Shown here piece by piece: positions 24,496 to 33,213 of a stretch of 36,963 bases of DNA. The stretch spans positions 1 through 36,963 of the forward strand of contig JALEMJ010000017.1 of the NCBI GenBank assembly GCA_022768285.1, given 5' to 3'. Positions within the stretch are counted from its first letter, which is position 1. Each line of letters begins with the position of its first letter. The notes under the pieces were generated by a model. That model searched no databases and was not told the origin of the DNA. It saw only the letters and a list, made by a program, of their open reading frames with translations. The position numbers and the translations under genes are program-made. This DNA is from Aerococcus sp. Its GTDB lineage: Bacteria > Bacillota > Bacilli > Lactobacillales > Aerococcaceae.

Positions 24496-26232
24496 CTATG
24501 CGAGTGTTTTAAATTGACTATGATAAAGGTTATAGTAGGCACCGTGCTTTTGAAGCAGCGTTTCATGATTACCCTTTTCAATAATTTTACCATCTGACAT
24601 GACTAAGATCGTCGTCGCATTCTGAATGGTTGATAAGCGATGGGCCACAACGAATGCTGTTTTGCCGATCATCATTTCATCAAAAGCTTTTTGAACCAGA
24701 CTGCTTGTCATCGTATCTAGGAAGCTTGTTGCTTCATCGAGGATCAACATCTTAGGGTGAGTCAGGATAATTCGTGCAATGCAGATCAGCTGTTTCTGTC
24801 CTTCTGATAGGTTAATCGCATTATCGCCAATCACTGTGTCGTAGCCATCATCCAGCTGCTCAATCAGATCATGGCAATGTGCCTGTTTCGCTGCCTCAAT
24901 AACCTCTTCTCGAGTGGCTTCCGGTTTACCGTAGCGAATATTATCTAGTATCGTCCCGCTAAATAGCCAGGCGTCCTGCAATACCATGCCGAATAGACTT
25001 CGTAAATAATCTCGTGTCATACCTCTAGTGTTAACACCATCAATACAGATATCGCCAGAATCACTGTCGTAGAACCGCAATAACAAATTAATCAAAGTCG
25101 TTTTACCAGCGCCAGTCTCCCCTACAATCGCAATGGTATCCCCGGCATGAACGTCTAAATTAAAGTCTTCAATGAGTGGCCGATCCTTTGCATAGCTAAA
25201 GTTTAGATCACGAATCGTCACGCGGCCCTTAAGCTTATCAATCGTTTGCGCATCATCCACTTCATCCAGTGGTTCATTCGCTAAAAAGTCAAATAGTCGT
25301 TCAGCAGCAGACAAGGCATTTTGCATCTCATTTAATACATTTGATATCTCATTGAATGGTTTCATATACTGATTTGCATAAGTGAGAAAACTGGTAAACG
25401 CACCAATCGATAAACTACCAGCAATTACTGATAGTCCACCTGAAATACCGACCGTAAAGTAAACGAAACTATTAGCCACACGTGTTGTGGGATTAATGAG
25501 CGCCCCGGCGAATTGTTGCTTAACACCACTCTCGTCTTCGCGCGCGTTGATTGCTTCGAATTGTACCCGACTCGCTGTCTCATAGCCCATCACTTTGCTG
25601 AGTAACTGATTGAACGCTATTTCCGAAATAAAACTGCTCATCTCACCGCGCAGTGACATCTGCTCGTTAAAATAGTGATATGTCTTATTTGAAATAAAGT
25701 TAGCAAGAATAATGGATAAAGGTGTCAATAAAACGACTAATATACCAATCCAGAAATTCAACCATAGCATCATTACTAAAATACAGATAATCATGCCAAT
25801 GCCTGAAAAGAAACTCAAAAAAGATTGCTGTAAGCCGGTACCAACGCTCTCCACGTCATTAATCGCACGCGCGACGATATCACCCGGTTGATACTGGTCG
25901 AGGCGTTGAAGTGGTAACTGATGCATCCGTTTAAAAACAGAAGTTCGCAGATCATTCGTCATGCGATAGGTTAGTTGATTTGTCAATTCATTCTGTAGAA
26001 ATTCACTGATAGATGAAACAAGGGCAATGCCGACTAACCACCATATAATTGTCCAAACACCACCAAAATTAACCTGCCCCTCTCCGATAATTTGATCCAC
26101 AGCTTGGCCGATGATGATCGGGATAGCCACTTGAGCGAGTACCATCGTTAGTGAATTCGCTAGAATGCTTATGGTTAATATTGGGTAGTTCAGACAATAG
26201 CGCACTAGTAGTTTAAATGCCTGACGTCGCAT
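24496..26232 (-). CDS. Heterodimeric ABC exporter, half with the consensus Walker B
   Basis: A 578-residue half-transporter: six membrane helices (residues ~15-300), then a nucleotide-binding domain. Walker A is GETGAGKTT (371-379), Walker B MLILDE with catalytic Glu500, and the switch is His531 in VVAHRLST. The signature motif is LSEGQ (475-479), not LSGGQ. Together with the Asp-for-Glu and Gln-for-His changes in the partner, this is the layout of heterodimeric exporters with one degenerate ATP site, such as LmrCD, BmrCD or TM287/288. It overlaps the partner gene by 20 nt. A role in drug, lipid or peptide export is likely, but the substrate is unknown. Confidence 0.9.
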   Translation of the reverse strand: MRRQAFKLLVRYCLNYPILTISILANSLTMVLAQVAIPIIIGQAVDQIIGEGQVNFGGVWTIIWWLVGIALVSSISEFLQNELTNQLTYRMTNDLRTSVFKRMHQLPLQRLDQYQPGDIVARAINDVESVGTGLQQSFLSFFSGIGMIICILVMMLWLNFWIGILVVLLTPLSIILANFISNKTYHYFNEQMSLRGEMSSFISEIAFNQLLSKVMGYETASRVQFEAINAREDESGVKQQFAGALINPTTRVANSFVYFTVGISGGLSVIAGSLSIGAFTSFLTYANQYMKPFNEISNVLNEMQNALSAAERLFDFLANEPLDEVDDAQTIDKLKGRVTIRDLNFSYAKDRPLIEDFNLDVHAGDTIAIVGETGAGKTTLINLLLRFYDSDSGDICIDGVNTRGMTRDYLRSLFGMVLQDAWLFSGTILDNIRYGKPEATREEVIEAAKQAHCHDLIEQLDDGYDTVIGDNAINLSEGQKQLICIARIILTHPKMLILDEATSFLDTMTSSLVQKAFDEMMIGKTAFVVAHRLSTIQNATTILVMSDGKIIEKGNHETLLQKHGAYYNLYHSQFKTLA

Positions 26233-27955
26233 CTAATCCCTCCTCTTGATCTGGAAATTGCGAGTGATAGAGCTCACGATATGTCTCGCTTGTTTCTAGT
26301 AAAGCATCATGGGTACCAATAGCTTCTATCTGACCATTGTCCATTACAATGATACGATCCATTGATTGCAAGGAGGCGATGCGCTGAGAAACGACAATAA
26401 GCGTCGTCGGCTGTGCAAATAATGCTTCGTACAAATGTTGCTCAGTTGTATAATCCAAAGCACTCGCAGAATCATCTAATATCGTCAGCGGTGCATGTTT
26501 AGTTAATGCACGCGCAATAGTTAAACGCTGACGTTGACCACCAGAAAAATTTGTTCCTTCAGAGGAAACCATTGTATCCAATTGCTCAGGAGAACGACGG
26601 ATAAAGTCACTGGCCTGAGCGATATCTAAAGCCTCCCAAATCGCATCATCCGATAAATTGTCATTACCCATTTTCATGTTGTCACGGATAGTACCTCTCA
26701 ATAGTACATTTTTTTGTGGGACGTAAGCAATCTGCTCACGTAAAACGTGCAGTGGACACTGCTTAATATTAGTGCCATCAATCCTTAATTCACCAGAATG
26801 AACTTCAAACAAGCGCATTAATAGCGAAACCAATGTTGATTTCCCAGAGCCCGTTGCGCCAATAATGCCAATGCGTTCACCAGGAGCAATAGTCAAATCA
26901 ATGTTTTTAATAACGTCATGTTTACCGTAGCCAAATGATACATTATTGTAGCTGACGGATGACCCCTGGGATGACCCGTCATTGTTAACTAACACACTCT
27001 CACTACCAGTAATTTCAGGCTTTAACTCTAAAAATGTATCAATACGTTGCTGTCCTGCAAAGCCACGGCTCATAATAGTGATAACATTAACAAGAACTTG
27101 AAGCGCCTGAATAATAATATTCATGTAATTAACAAGTGCCACAATCTCCCCTTGCAGAAAGCGTCCGTTATTAACTAAACCGGATCCAAACCACAGAATG
27201 CCTCCAATGGCAATATTGACGAGCATCGTGCTCATAGGCATCGCCATTGCTTGCCAGCGTCCAGCGGTAATCTGTTGTGAGACTAACTGTTGATTTTTTG
27301 CTTTAAATTGCCCAATTTCCTTTTGCTGTTTCGCAAACGCGCGAATCACGCGAATGCCACTGATATTTTCACGTAAATGTTGCGCTAAACGATCAAGGTG
27401 CGATTGAATGACGGCATAATACTTATTCGTGATACGCGTAACAATAATTAGTCCAATACCGATCACCATCGCCGTAATAATAAAAATGGGTGCTAACTCG
27501 CGACTCACCGTTATCGCCAAAAAAATAGCTCCAAGGAGGAGAATTGGCGCGCGGCTCACTAAACGCAATGTCCTTGCGATCGCATCTTGAATATTAACTG
27601 TATCGTTCGTCACCATCGTAATAATCTTAGCTGGTGTGAACTGCTGAATCTGACTGAGATCTAAACGCAACATGTGTTCATATATTAGTTGACGAATTTC
27701 TGTTCCCGATTTTTGGGCGACGACAGAAGCGTTCCACTGACAGATTAGTGCAAATAAATAGCCGATAACCGGTAAAATGATTAATAAACTCCCACGAAGC
27801 CAAACACCACGTACATCACCCGTTTTCACACTTTGATCAATTAAAGCGGCCATTACTAACGGAATCATTAGTTCAAGCACGGATTCGATCGTTTTTGATA
27901 AAAACGCAAGAATCGCGCGTTTTTTATTTTTTAACAATACATTTTTGACCTTCAC
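26213..27955 (-). CDS. Heterodimeric ABC exporter, half with the degenerate catalytic site
   Basis: A 580-residue half-transporter with six membrane helices and an ATP-binding domain. The GTG at 27955 is chosen because GGAGG lies 7 nt upstream; the frame is open further but without a ribosome site. Walker A is GATGSGKST (366-374) and the signature SGGQ is intact. The Walker B segment reads LTILDDS, with Asp495 where the catalytic Glu is expected, and the switch residue is Gln524 (VVSQRIAS) in place of His. These losses mark the degenerate-site subunit of a heterodimer, and the complementary LSEGQ is in the downstream partner. The aminopeptidase gene lies 102 nt upstream on the same strand, and I see no strong promoter or terminator in that gap. 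Confidence 0.9.
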   Translation of the reverse strand: MKVKNVLLKNKKRAILAFLSKTIESVLELMIPLVMAALIDQSVKTGDVRGVWLRGSLLIILPVIGYLFALICQWNASVVAQKSGTEIRQLIYEHMLRLDLSQIQQFTPAKIITMVTNDTVNIQDAIARTLRLVSRAPILLLGAIFLAITVSRELAPIFIITAMVIGIGLIIVTRITNKYYAVIQSHLDRLAQHLRENISGIRVIRAFAKQQKEIGQFKAKNQQLVSQQITAGRWQAMAMPMSTMLVNIAIGGILWFGSGLVNNGRFLQGEIVALVNYMNIIIQALQVLVNVITIMSRGFAGQQRIDTFLELKPEITGSESVLVNNDGSSQGSSVSYNNVSFGYGKHDVIKNIDLTIAPGERIGIIGATGSGKSTLVSLLMRLFEVHSGELRIDGTNIKQCPLHVLREQIAYVPQKNVLLRGTIRDNMKMGNDNLSDDAIWEALDIAQASDFIRRSPEQLDTMVSSEGTNFSGGQRQRLTIARALTKHAPLTILDDSASALDYTTEQHLYEALFAQPTTLIVVSQRIASLQSMDRIIVMDNGQIEAIGTHDALLETSETYRELYHSQFPDQEEGLDATSGI

Positions 27956-28057
27956 ATATAAACCTCCAACTTTGGCTACTTCACACCTACATCCATTCAA
28001 CCATCGCAATGAATAAAAAATTTTTCATTGAAGAAGCTTTTAAACGATAACTTCCAA

Positions 28058-29377
28058 TTATTTAGCCAAATGGTAGTGCGTACCCTGTTTTTTTTCGATA
28101 TGGTAATCGAAGAAATTCTTGATAGCCCTAACCATATATGCTGGATCTTTGACACCTGCTGTTTCATATGCTGAGTGCATCGCTAACTGAGGTAACCCAA
28201 TATCGACAGTATCAATCGATGCCTGGCGTAGCATTAAGTTCCCGAGCGTTGAGCCACCACGTTTATCCGCACGATTTGAAAAGTATTGCAATGGAATGTT
28301 TGCCGTATCGCACAGCCATTTAAATACCGCAATACTCTGCGCGTCGGACGTATAATGCTGAGCAGCATTCGTTTTGATAACAATTCCTTGATTGAGGTAG
28401 GCACGATCCGTTGCGTCATGTAATTCTGGATGATTTGGGTGCACGGCATGAGCGTTATCAGCACTAATCATAAAACCATTGGCGAGTGCACGGAAATAAT
28501 CTTCTGGCGTACCGCCTAATGCGGCAACGAGTCGCTTCAACACATCAGGTGCAAAGGTCGATAGCCCACCTTGTTTCGTACCTGAACCGACCTCTTCATT
28601 ATCAAATAGCAAGTAAACATTAACATTATGCGGATTATAACCTTGAAGAAAGCCTGCAAATGTCGTATAAGCAGACATCAAATTGTCGAGTTGCCGGCTT
28701 GAGAAAAACTCGCGATCAATTCCCCAAATAGTTGCTGGTGTGCGATTGTAAAGCATGAGATCACTGCTTAAAATCTGTTCTGCAGCGATTCCTGCTTCAT
28801 GCGCTAGCAATCCACGCAACCGTTGCGCATCATTTTCACCATGTAATCCAAGTAAAGGAATTAAATCGATGTGCGGCTGATAATTGTGTCCATTTGCTTG
28901 ATCGCGTAATAAGTGAATAGCAACATTTGGTATTGCCAATAAATCACGATCGATATTGACTAAGCGACTCTCAATTCCCTGTTTTGTTTTAACTAGCAGG
29001 CGGCCAGCAATCGATAATGGTCGGTCGAGCCAACTTGAAATAATCGCGCCCCCGTAACTTTCGGTATTTATTCGGAGATAGTGATCGTCAGGAATAATTT
29101 GGTTATTCTTCAAACGAAACGTTGGCGAATCGCTGTGACTTGCGACCATCTGAAGTGACGGTGTTTCAATTTCTTCGCCGACCTTCACCGCAATTAGACT
29201 GGAATCATTACGCGTGACAAAATATTTTCCTCCCGGTTGAATTTGCCAACGTTCATCCTCAAATAGTTCTTGAAAATTTGCTTCTTTTAAACGTTTCTTT
29301 ACTTGATCAACCGCGTGGAAAGCAGTTGGACTTTGTTGAATAAATTGTATTAGCTGTTCTGTAGCTTTTTCGACCAT
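28058..29377 (-). CDS. M18 family aminopeptidase
   Basis: A 439-residue zinc aminopeptidase of the M18 (aspartyl aminopeptidase-like) family, cytoplasmic and removing N-terminal residues from peptides. Metal ligands and catalytic residues are visible: His81 in ASHSDSPTF, Asp231 in RQLDNL, the Glu261-Glu262 pair in FDNEEVGS, Asp307 in MISADNAHA, and His401 in LAMHSAYE. The length is normal for the family (~430-450). It starts with ATG after GGAGG, 30 nt downstream of the histidine phosphatase gene, so the two probably share a transcript. Confidence 0.93.
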   Translation of the reverse strand: MVEKATEQLIQFIQQSPTAFHAVDQVKKRLKEANFQELFEDERWQIQPGGKYFVTRNDSSLIAVKVGEEIETPSLQMVASHSDSPTFRLKNNQIIPDDHYLRINTESYGGAIISSWLDRPLSIAGRLLVKTKQGIESRLVNIDRDLLAIPNVAIHLLRDQANGHNYQPHIDLIPLLGLHGENDAQRLRGLLAHEAGIAAEQILSSDLMLYNRTPATIWGIDREFFSSRQLDNLMSAYTTFAGFLQGYNPHNVNVYLLFDNEEVGSGTKQGGLSTFAPDVLKRLVAALGGTPEDYFRALANGFMISADNAHAVHPNHPELHDATDRAYLNQGIVIKTNAAQHYTSDAQSIAVFKWLCDTANIPLQYFSNRADKRGGSTLGNLMLRQASIDTVDIGLPQLAMHSAYETAGVKDPAYMVRAIKNFFDYHIEKKQGTHYHLAK

Positions 29378-29407
29378 TGCTGTGCCTCCAATTCGATAAT
29401 CATTTTT

Positions 29408-30091
29408 TTAGAACCACGAAGGATCCATCGGTAAATCCGTTAGTTTTTCGTTATAGCTCTGGGATTGCCATTTCCCCCGATGGTAGGATAATCGGCTCAC
29501 AGCACCATTTTGTACACTTTTATATGCTTCTTGACGCGGAAAGAGAACTGTATACAACGTGCGGATCATCATGCCGTGCGAAACAACTAATATGGTGTCA
29601 TCTTTCATATCATGGGCTTCTGCAATTTCAGTCATTGCGCGAATAATTCGCTGTGAAAATGTTTGAAAATCTTCAGCCATCCTTTTAGGATCATAGTGCG
29701 CAATACTATTAATATAAGCTGCTAATTCATCGCGAGGCGTTTCATACGGATAGGCACCGGATTGCGCATAGCTATTCAATAGTTCTTGCATGGCTGGCCC
29801 GTATGCCCCCTGGTTCGTACCAAACGACACTTCACGTAATTCTTGACGAATAATTAATTGATCCTCCGAAAGGTATTCATTTTTTGCGAGAATATGTTTG
29901 GCCGTTTCAACTGCACGTATTAAATCACTAGCATATGCGGCTGCAAATGGCACTTGTCTTAATGCATCACCGTCACCATCTGCCACCGCAATTCCTGCAG
30001 GCGTCAACTCTGAATCCTGCCATCCCTGTACGATTTGTGCGTAGTTTGCTGTCGTCTGCCCATGTCTCACCAAATAGATTGTTGCTGTCAT
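29408..30091 (-). CDS. Histidine phosphatase family protein
   Basis: A 227-residue phosphatase of the phosphoglycerate mutase-like superfamily. It has the RHGQTTAN motif with the acceptor His10, SDLIRAVETA, LREVSFGTNQG with a Glu in the proton-donor region, and VSHGMMIR with the second His. It lacks the dPGM-specific inserts (WRLNERHYG), so it is a phosphatase (PhoE/CobC-like) rather than a mutase. The substrate is unknown. GGGGAG lies before the ATG and a -10 TATAAT 23 nt upstream. It is probably the first gene of a minus-strand unit with the aminopeptidase. Confidence 0.85.
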   Translation of the reverse strand: MTATIYLVRHGQTTANYAQIVQGWQDSELTPAGIAVADGDGDALRQVPFAAAYASDLIRAVETAKHILAKNEYLSEDQLIIRQELREVSFGTNQGAYGPAMQELLNSYAQSGAYPYETPRDELAAYINSIAHYDPKRMAEDFQTFSQRIIRAMTEIAEAHDMKDDTILVVSHGMMIRTLYTVLFPRQEAYKSVQNGAVSRLSYHRGKWQSQSYNEKLTDLPMDPSWF

Positions 30092-30114
30092 GGCTCTCCC
30101 CTTTCACTAATGTC

Positions 30115-30120
30115 ATTATA
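30115..30120 (-). promoter_or_regulatory. -10 element of the histidine phosphatase unit
   Basis: The minus strand carries a perfect TATAAT 23 nt before the ATG. The -35 is poor (TTTAAT 17 nt upstream). Confidence 0.5.
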
Positions 30121-30237
30121 CCGGGCTGATTCATATAATTAAAGAAAATGTTAATTTTAATCGCGTGCGTACGCCATCACTTGTTATGTGTTACGATGAT
30201 TAAACCTTATAGTTCAGAAGAAAGGAGCTGTTTGTTA

Positions 30238-30876
30238 ATGCGCAAATCCTATTCTCTATTAGCCTCGCTCTCTGTTAGTTTACTACTGATCTCAGGGTGT
30301 GCCTCTGATCAGCCCAAGGATGAGACTTTGTACCATGATCCAAAACCAAGCACAACGAATGAACAAACAACAAATGCATCTAAAAAAACAGATGATGAGC
30401 TATCGAATGGCTCTGATTCCCAGGAAACTGAAGAACAACCCGTAGATGATGCTGACGATACATCAGCTACACCTACAGCAGATAATGTGATGGCGGATGT
30501 AACTGTTTCAGGTTCAACTTGGGAAGAACAAGCCAGTGATGTATCCAAGCAGCTAGACGATAGCGAAATCGCAACTATTCGTGACGAAATTATCCCGGCT
30601 ACTGAAAGCGATAGCGACTCAGACGTTACTATGGAGACCGGTGAAGTGGATGCCAGTCAATCATCAGGTGTCACGACAACGCCTTCGAACGATACAGCTG
30701 ATATCACAGTCCCTGATCAAACGGCTAATCGCTTAATTATCGCAAAAGTTAATGGTATTGATATTCATACACTCGATCAATACAGTGACGCGGATATTCT
30801 AGCCGCACGTCAAGCTGCAGAAGCAATAGGTGCAGATGCTGGATACTCTTATCAGTATTTACTCAATCAGCTTTAA
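30238..30876 (+). CDS. Acidic Ser/Thr-rich lipoprotein of unknown function
   Basis: A 212-residue predicted lipoprotein. The signal peptide is MRKSYSLLASLSVSLLLISGC, with lipobox LISGC and lipidated Cys21, so it should be anchored outside the membrane. Residues ~22-165 are low-complexity, rich in Asp, Glu, Ser and Thr, probably a disordered spacer toward the wall. The last ~50 residues look folded (ANRLIIAKVNGIDIHTLDQY...ARQAAEAIGADAGYSYQYLLNQL). I recognise no family. ATG 30238 has AAAGGAG 10 nt upstream; an in-frame TTG at 30232 is an alternative. It is flanked by a divergent phosphatase gene and a bidirectional terminator. Confidence 0.75.
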   Translation: MRKSYSLLASLSVSLLLISGCASDQPKDETLYHDPKPSTTNEQTTNASKKTDDELSNGSDSQETEEQPVDDADDTSATPTADNVMADVTVSGSTWEEQASDVSKQLDDSEIATIRDEIIPATESDSDSDVTMETGEVDASQSSGVTTTPSNDTADITVPDQTANRLIIAKVNGIDIHTLDQYSDADILAARQAAEAIGADAGYSYQYLLNQL

Positions 30877-30885
30877 CCTATCGAA

Positions 30886-30918
30886 AAAAGGTCACCTCAC
30901 ACATCGAGGTGACCTTTT
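30886..30918. terminator. Bidirectional terminator after the lipoprotein gene
   Basis: AAAAGGTCACCTC (30886-30898) pairs with GAGGTGACCTTTT (30906-30918), a perfect 13-bp stem serving both convergent genes. Confidence 0.92.
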
Positions 30919-30932
30919 ACTTTTATCAGAGA

Positions 30933-31799
30933 TTAATCATCAATTGGTTCGTCCCAAATATCGAAATCTGGTCCATCCGGAATAACTTCACTTCTAAATA
31001 AACGTTTGCCATTCTTGCCACTAAAGAAACCTTTTTGAATCTCTTTGAAGTTGGTACTCTCTTTGAAAGCAGGCATCTGATACAATCGACGTGCATAACG
31101 CCACAAGTTTGGATAATCTGTCAGTCGAGCTTTGTTCAACTTCCCTGTTAGCGCAAATGCCGCATCAAATCGCGATAAAGGTGTAAATAACACCACATCG
31201 GCTAACGTTAATTGCTCATTAATCAGGAACTGATGCGATGCAAAAAAGGCATCTAGATCATCGAAAGTGTCGAATAATGTGTTGTAAGCTTCATCATAAA
31301 CTGCTTGATCAGTAGCGCCTGTCGCATGTTCCATCGCCATTAAAACATGTTCGCCATAAAAATCAATAGCTTCGTTAATTTCCTTACGCAACGTTTCGGG
31401 ATAGAGATCTGGCGCATCACTCGGTGCGATTTCCTGAAAACGCGTCGTAAAATCACGAATAATGTCTAATGATTCTTGGTTAACTACTTTTCCCGTTTCA
31501 GTATCAACCAAAATAGGCACAGAGTAAGGCCCAGAATAATCCGGATCTGTTTGGTGGTAAATTTCAGAAATATCTGAAGCACCGAGAACAGGTTCTACCC
31601 CATTCTCTTGTTCAGTAAATGACCAATACTCACTCGTCTTAGCGCTATCGGTTAGTCCCTCAGATACTACGTCATCTAATTTCATCAAACGACGCACGAT
31701 GGTCGCACGATTGCCAAAAGGGCAAGTGTACGATGAAATCAAACGGTATCGGCTACGTTCAATCGGGTAGTCAAAGTCTTTTTCGTATACGGTTGTCAT
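30933..31799 (-). CDS. Glutathionyl-hydroquinone reductase-like protein (ECM4/GST Xi class)
   Basis: A 288-residue protein with a thioredoxin-like N-terminal domain and a helical GST C-terminal domain. The segment RYRLISSYTCPFGNRATIVRRLMKLDD has Cys26 at the catalytic position of the CPWAxR motif of Xi-class enzymes, here CPFGNR. YSVPILVDTETGKVVNQES is the cis-Pro thiol-binding loop, and LTLADVVLFTPLSRFDAAF the conserved Xi-class C-terminal segment. Characterised relatives reduce glutathionyl-hydroquinones; the physiological thiol here is unknown. ATG 31799 is chosen because GGAAGG lies 10 nt upstream and the protein then begins as relatives do. The frame continues upstream through the promoter region. 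Confidence 0.85.
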   Translation of the reverse strand: MTTVYEKDFDYPIERSRYRLISSYTCPFGNRATIVRRLMKLDDVVSEGLTDSAKTSEYWSFTEQENGVEPVLGASDISEIYHQTDPDYSGPYSVPILVDTETGKVVNQESLDIIRDFTTRFQEIAPSDAPDLYPETLRKEINEAIDFYGEHVLMAMEHATGATDQAVYDEAYNTLFDTFDDLDAFFASHQFLINEQLTLADVVLFTPLSRFDAAFALTGKLNKARLTDYPNLWRYARRLYQMPAFKESTNFKEIQKGFFSGKNGKRLFRSEVIPDGPDFDIWDEPIDD

Positions 31800-31838
31800 A
31801 AGTATGATACCTTCCTTTCCATTTCTGTCAATTAATTC

Positions 31839-31867
31839 ATTATACGTCATTACCTTTTGAATTGCGA
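31839..31867 (-). promoter_or_regulatory. Candidate promoter of the hydroquinone reductase-like gene
   Basis: On the minus strand a perfect TATAAT (31839-31844) lies 18 nt after a weak TTCGCA (-35), 39 nt before the ATG. Confidence 0.5.
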
Positions 31868-31918
31868 AAGTAACAATTAATGATGAATAGTCAAAATTAA
31901 CCGTTACCAATTAAATCA

Positions 31919-31927
31919 TGGTATAAT
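31919..31927 (+). promoter_or_regulatory. Extended -10 promoter of the glutamate symporter gene
   Basis: TGGTATAAT is a perfect -10 with a TGn extension, 52 nt before the ATG at 31980. No good -35 is needed or seen. Confidence 0.6.
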
Positions 31928-31942
31928 ATATCTATCTTAATC

Positions 31943-31961
31943 ATGTTAGAAAATCTAACAT
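31943..31961. promoter_or_regulatory. Perfect inverted repeat in the glutamate symporter leader
   Basis: ATGTTAGA (31943-31950) and TCTAACAT (31954-31961) are perfect 8-bp arms around AAA. The element begins about 9 nt after the expected transcription start and ends 5 nt before the GGAGG ribosome site. It may be an operator or an RNA hairpin near the ribosome site. No U-tract follows, so it is not a terminator. Confidence 0.55.
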
Positions 31962-31979
31962 AAAAAGGAGGATACCACT

Positions 31980-33206
31980 ATGATGACTATTCATATGAAT
32001 ATCATACAGACCACCGGATTCGCTGTGATCATTGCCATCATTGGCTCACTCATTCAACAGCGCGTATCTATTCTGCGACGATTGACCATCCCAGCACCAG
32101 TTGTAGGGGGGGTAATATTTGCTATCGTACATACTATCTTACGCATGACCGGTGTCTTACAGTTTGAATTTGATCAAACACTCCAAGAATTTTTCCAAAC
32201 GCTCTTCTTTACAACGGTCGGTTTCACGGCCAGTGTGCAAATGTTACGCAACAGCGGTGCTCAAGCCACGAAAATGCTCATACTTACTGTTGTCCTAATT
32301 ATTTGCCAAAACTTGCTAGCAGTCGGTATTGCAAACATCGTCAACATTCCAAAACCCCTAGCATTATTGATGGGCTCATCGTCAATGGTCGGCGGGCCAG
32401 GAACGACTGGTGCAGTTGCGCCTTCCATCGCTGATCTCGGCTATAGCTCCGCACTGACGGTTGGATTTGCAGCTGCTACATTTGGGATTGCTGTAGGATC
32501 ACTCATCGGTGGGCCATTCGCTACATGGAAAATTAAATCTAAGAATATTGTCACATCCAATAAAACGATCGATGAAAATCAATTCAAAGATAATATCGAT
32601 GCACTCGATGGCTCTAATGACCGCATTTCAGGATCACATATGATCAATATGTTTATGTTGATTCTTGCTGTCACTTTTTTTGGGACCTATCTGACGCAAT
32701 TTTTTAATTACTTGTTATCATTTGTCATTTCATCGGTTCAGTTACCGAGTTATCTAGGCTCTGCACTGCTCGCATTTGCCATCCGAAATATTTCGGATCA
32801 TACGTCGCGTTTTTCTATTCGTATGGATGAGATTAATACCATCTCTTCCCTTGTACTCGAAATTTTCCTCGCTATTGCATTGCTTAATTTACAACTCTGG
32901 GAATTGGCAAATGTTGGTATACCAATGTTAATTATATTATTTACACAAGTCCTATTTATTTTTCTATTTGCCAACTTTATTGTTATCCCAATTTTAGGTT
33001 TGAGTTATGATTCGATCGTTACAACAACCGGATTATTGGGATACGGTTTAGGCGCCTCGTACAATGCTGTGGCAAGTATGAGTGAAGTGACTCACCGCCA
33101 TGGCAATGCATCGACCTCGGCAGTCATTATCCCATTAGCTACGTCTATTTTTGCTGATTTTGTCAATGTTATTGTTATCTATACATTCCTCGGTATTATT
33201 TCGTAG
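31980..33206 (+). CDS. gltS: Sodium/glutamate symporter family protein (GltS/ESS)
   Basis: A 408-residue polytopic membrane protein of the glutamate:Na+ symporter (ESS) family. The N-terminal half has LTIPAPVVGGVIFAIV, FFTTVGFTASVQML, and SSSMVGGPGTTGAVAPSIADLG with the Gly-rich re-entrant region. The second half repeats the fold with GLLGYGLGASYNAVASMSEVTHRHG. These match GltS, in which two inverted halves carry Gly-rich hairpins. ATG 31980 follows AAAGGAGG. The gene is monocistronic with an extended -10 promoter and a leader inverted repeat. It ends only 7 nt from the convergent cyclodeaminase gene. Glutamate as the substrate is by family. Confidence 0.87.
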   Translation: MMTIHMNIIQTTGFAVIIAIIGSLIQQRVSILRRLTIPAPVVGGVIFAIVHTILRMTGVLQFEFDQTLQEFFQTLFFTTVGFTASVQMLRNSGAQATKMLILTVVLIICQNLLAVGIANIVNIPKPLALLMGSSSMVGGPGTTGAVAPSIADLGYSSALTVGFAAATFGIAVGSLIGGPFATWKIKSKNIVTSNKTIDENQFKDNIDALDGSNDRISGSHMINMFMLILAVTFFGTYLTQFFNYLLSFVISSVQLPSYLGSALLAFAIRNISDHTSRFSIRMDEINTISSLVLEIFLAIALLNLQLWELANVGIPMLIILFTQVLFIFLFANFIVIPILGLSYDSIVTTTGLLGYGLGASYNAVASMSEVTHRHGNASTSAVIIPLATSIFADFVNVIVIYTFLGIIS

Positions 33207-33213
33207 ATATGTA

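Noticed and set aside
27956-28009. Upstream start of the ABC exporter half at 28009
   Set aside because: No ribosome site supports it and the extra residues are not family-like. GTG 27955 follows GGAGG by 7 nt.
29377-29646. 89-codon plus-strand frame opposite the histidine phosphatase
   Set aside because: It is the complement of a well-supported conserved gene and has no ribosome site.
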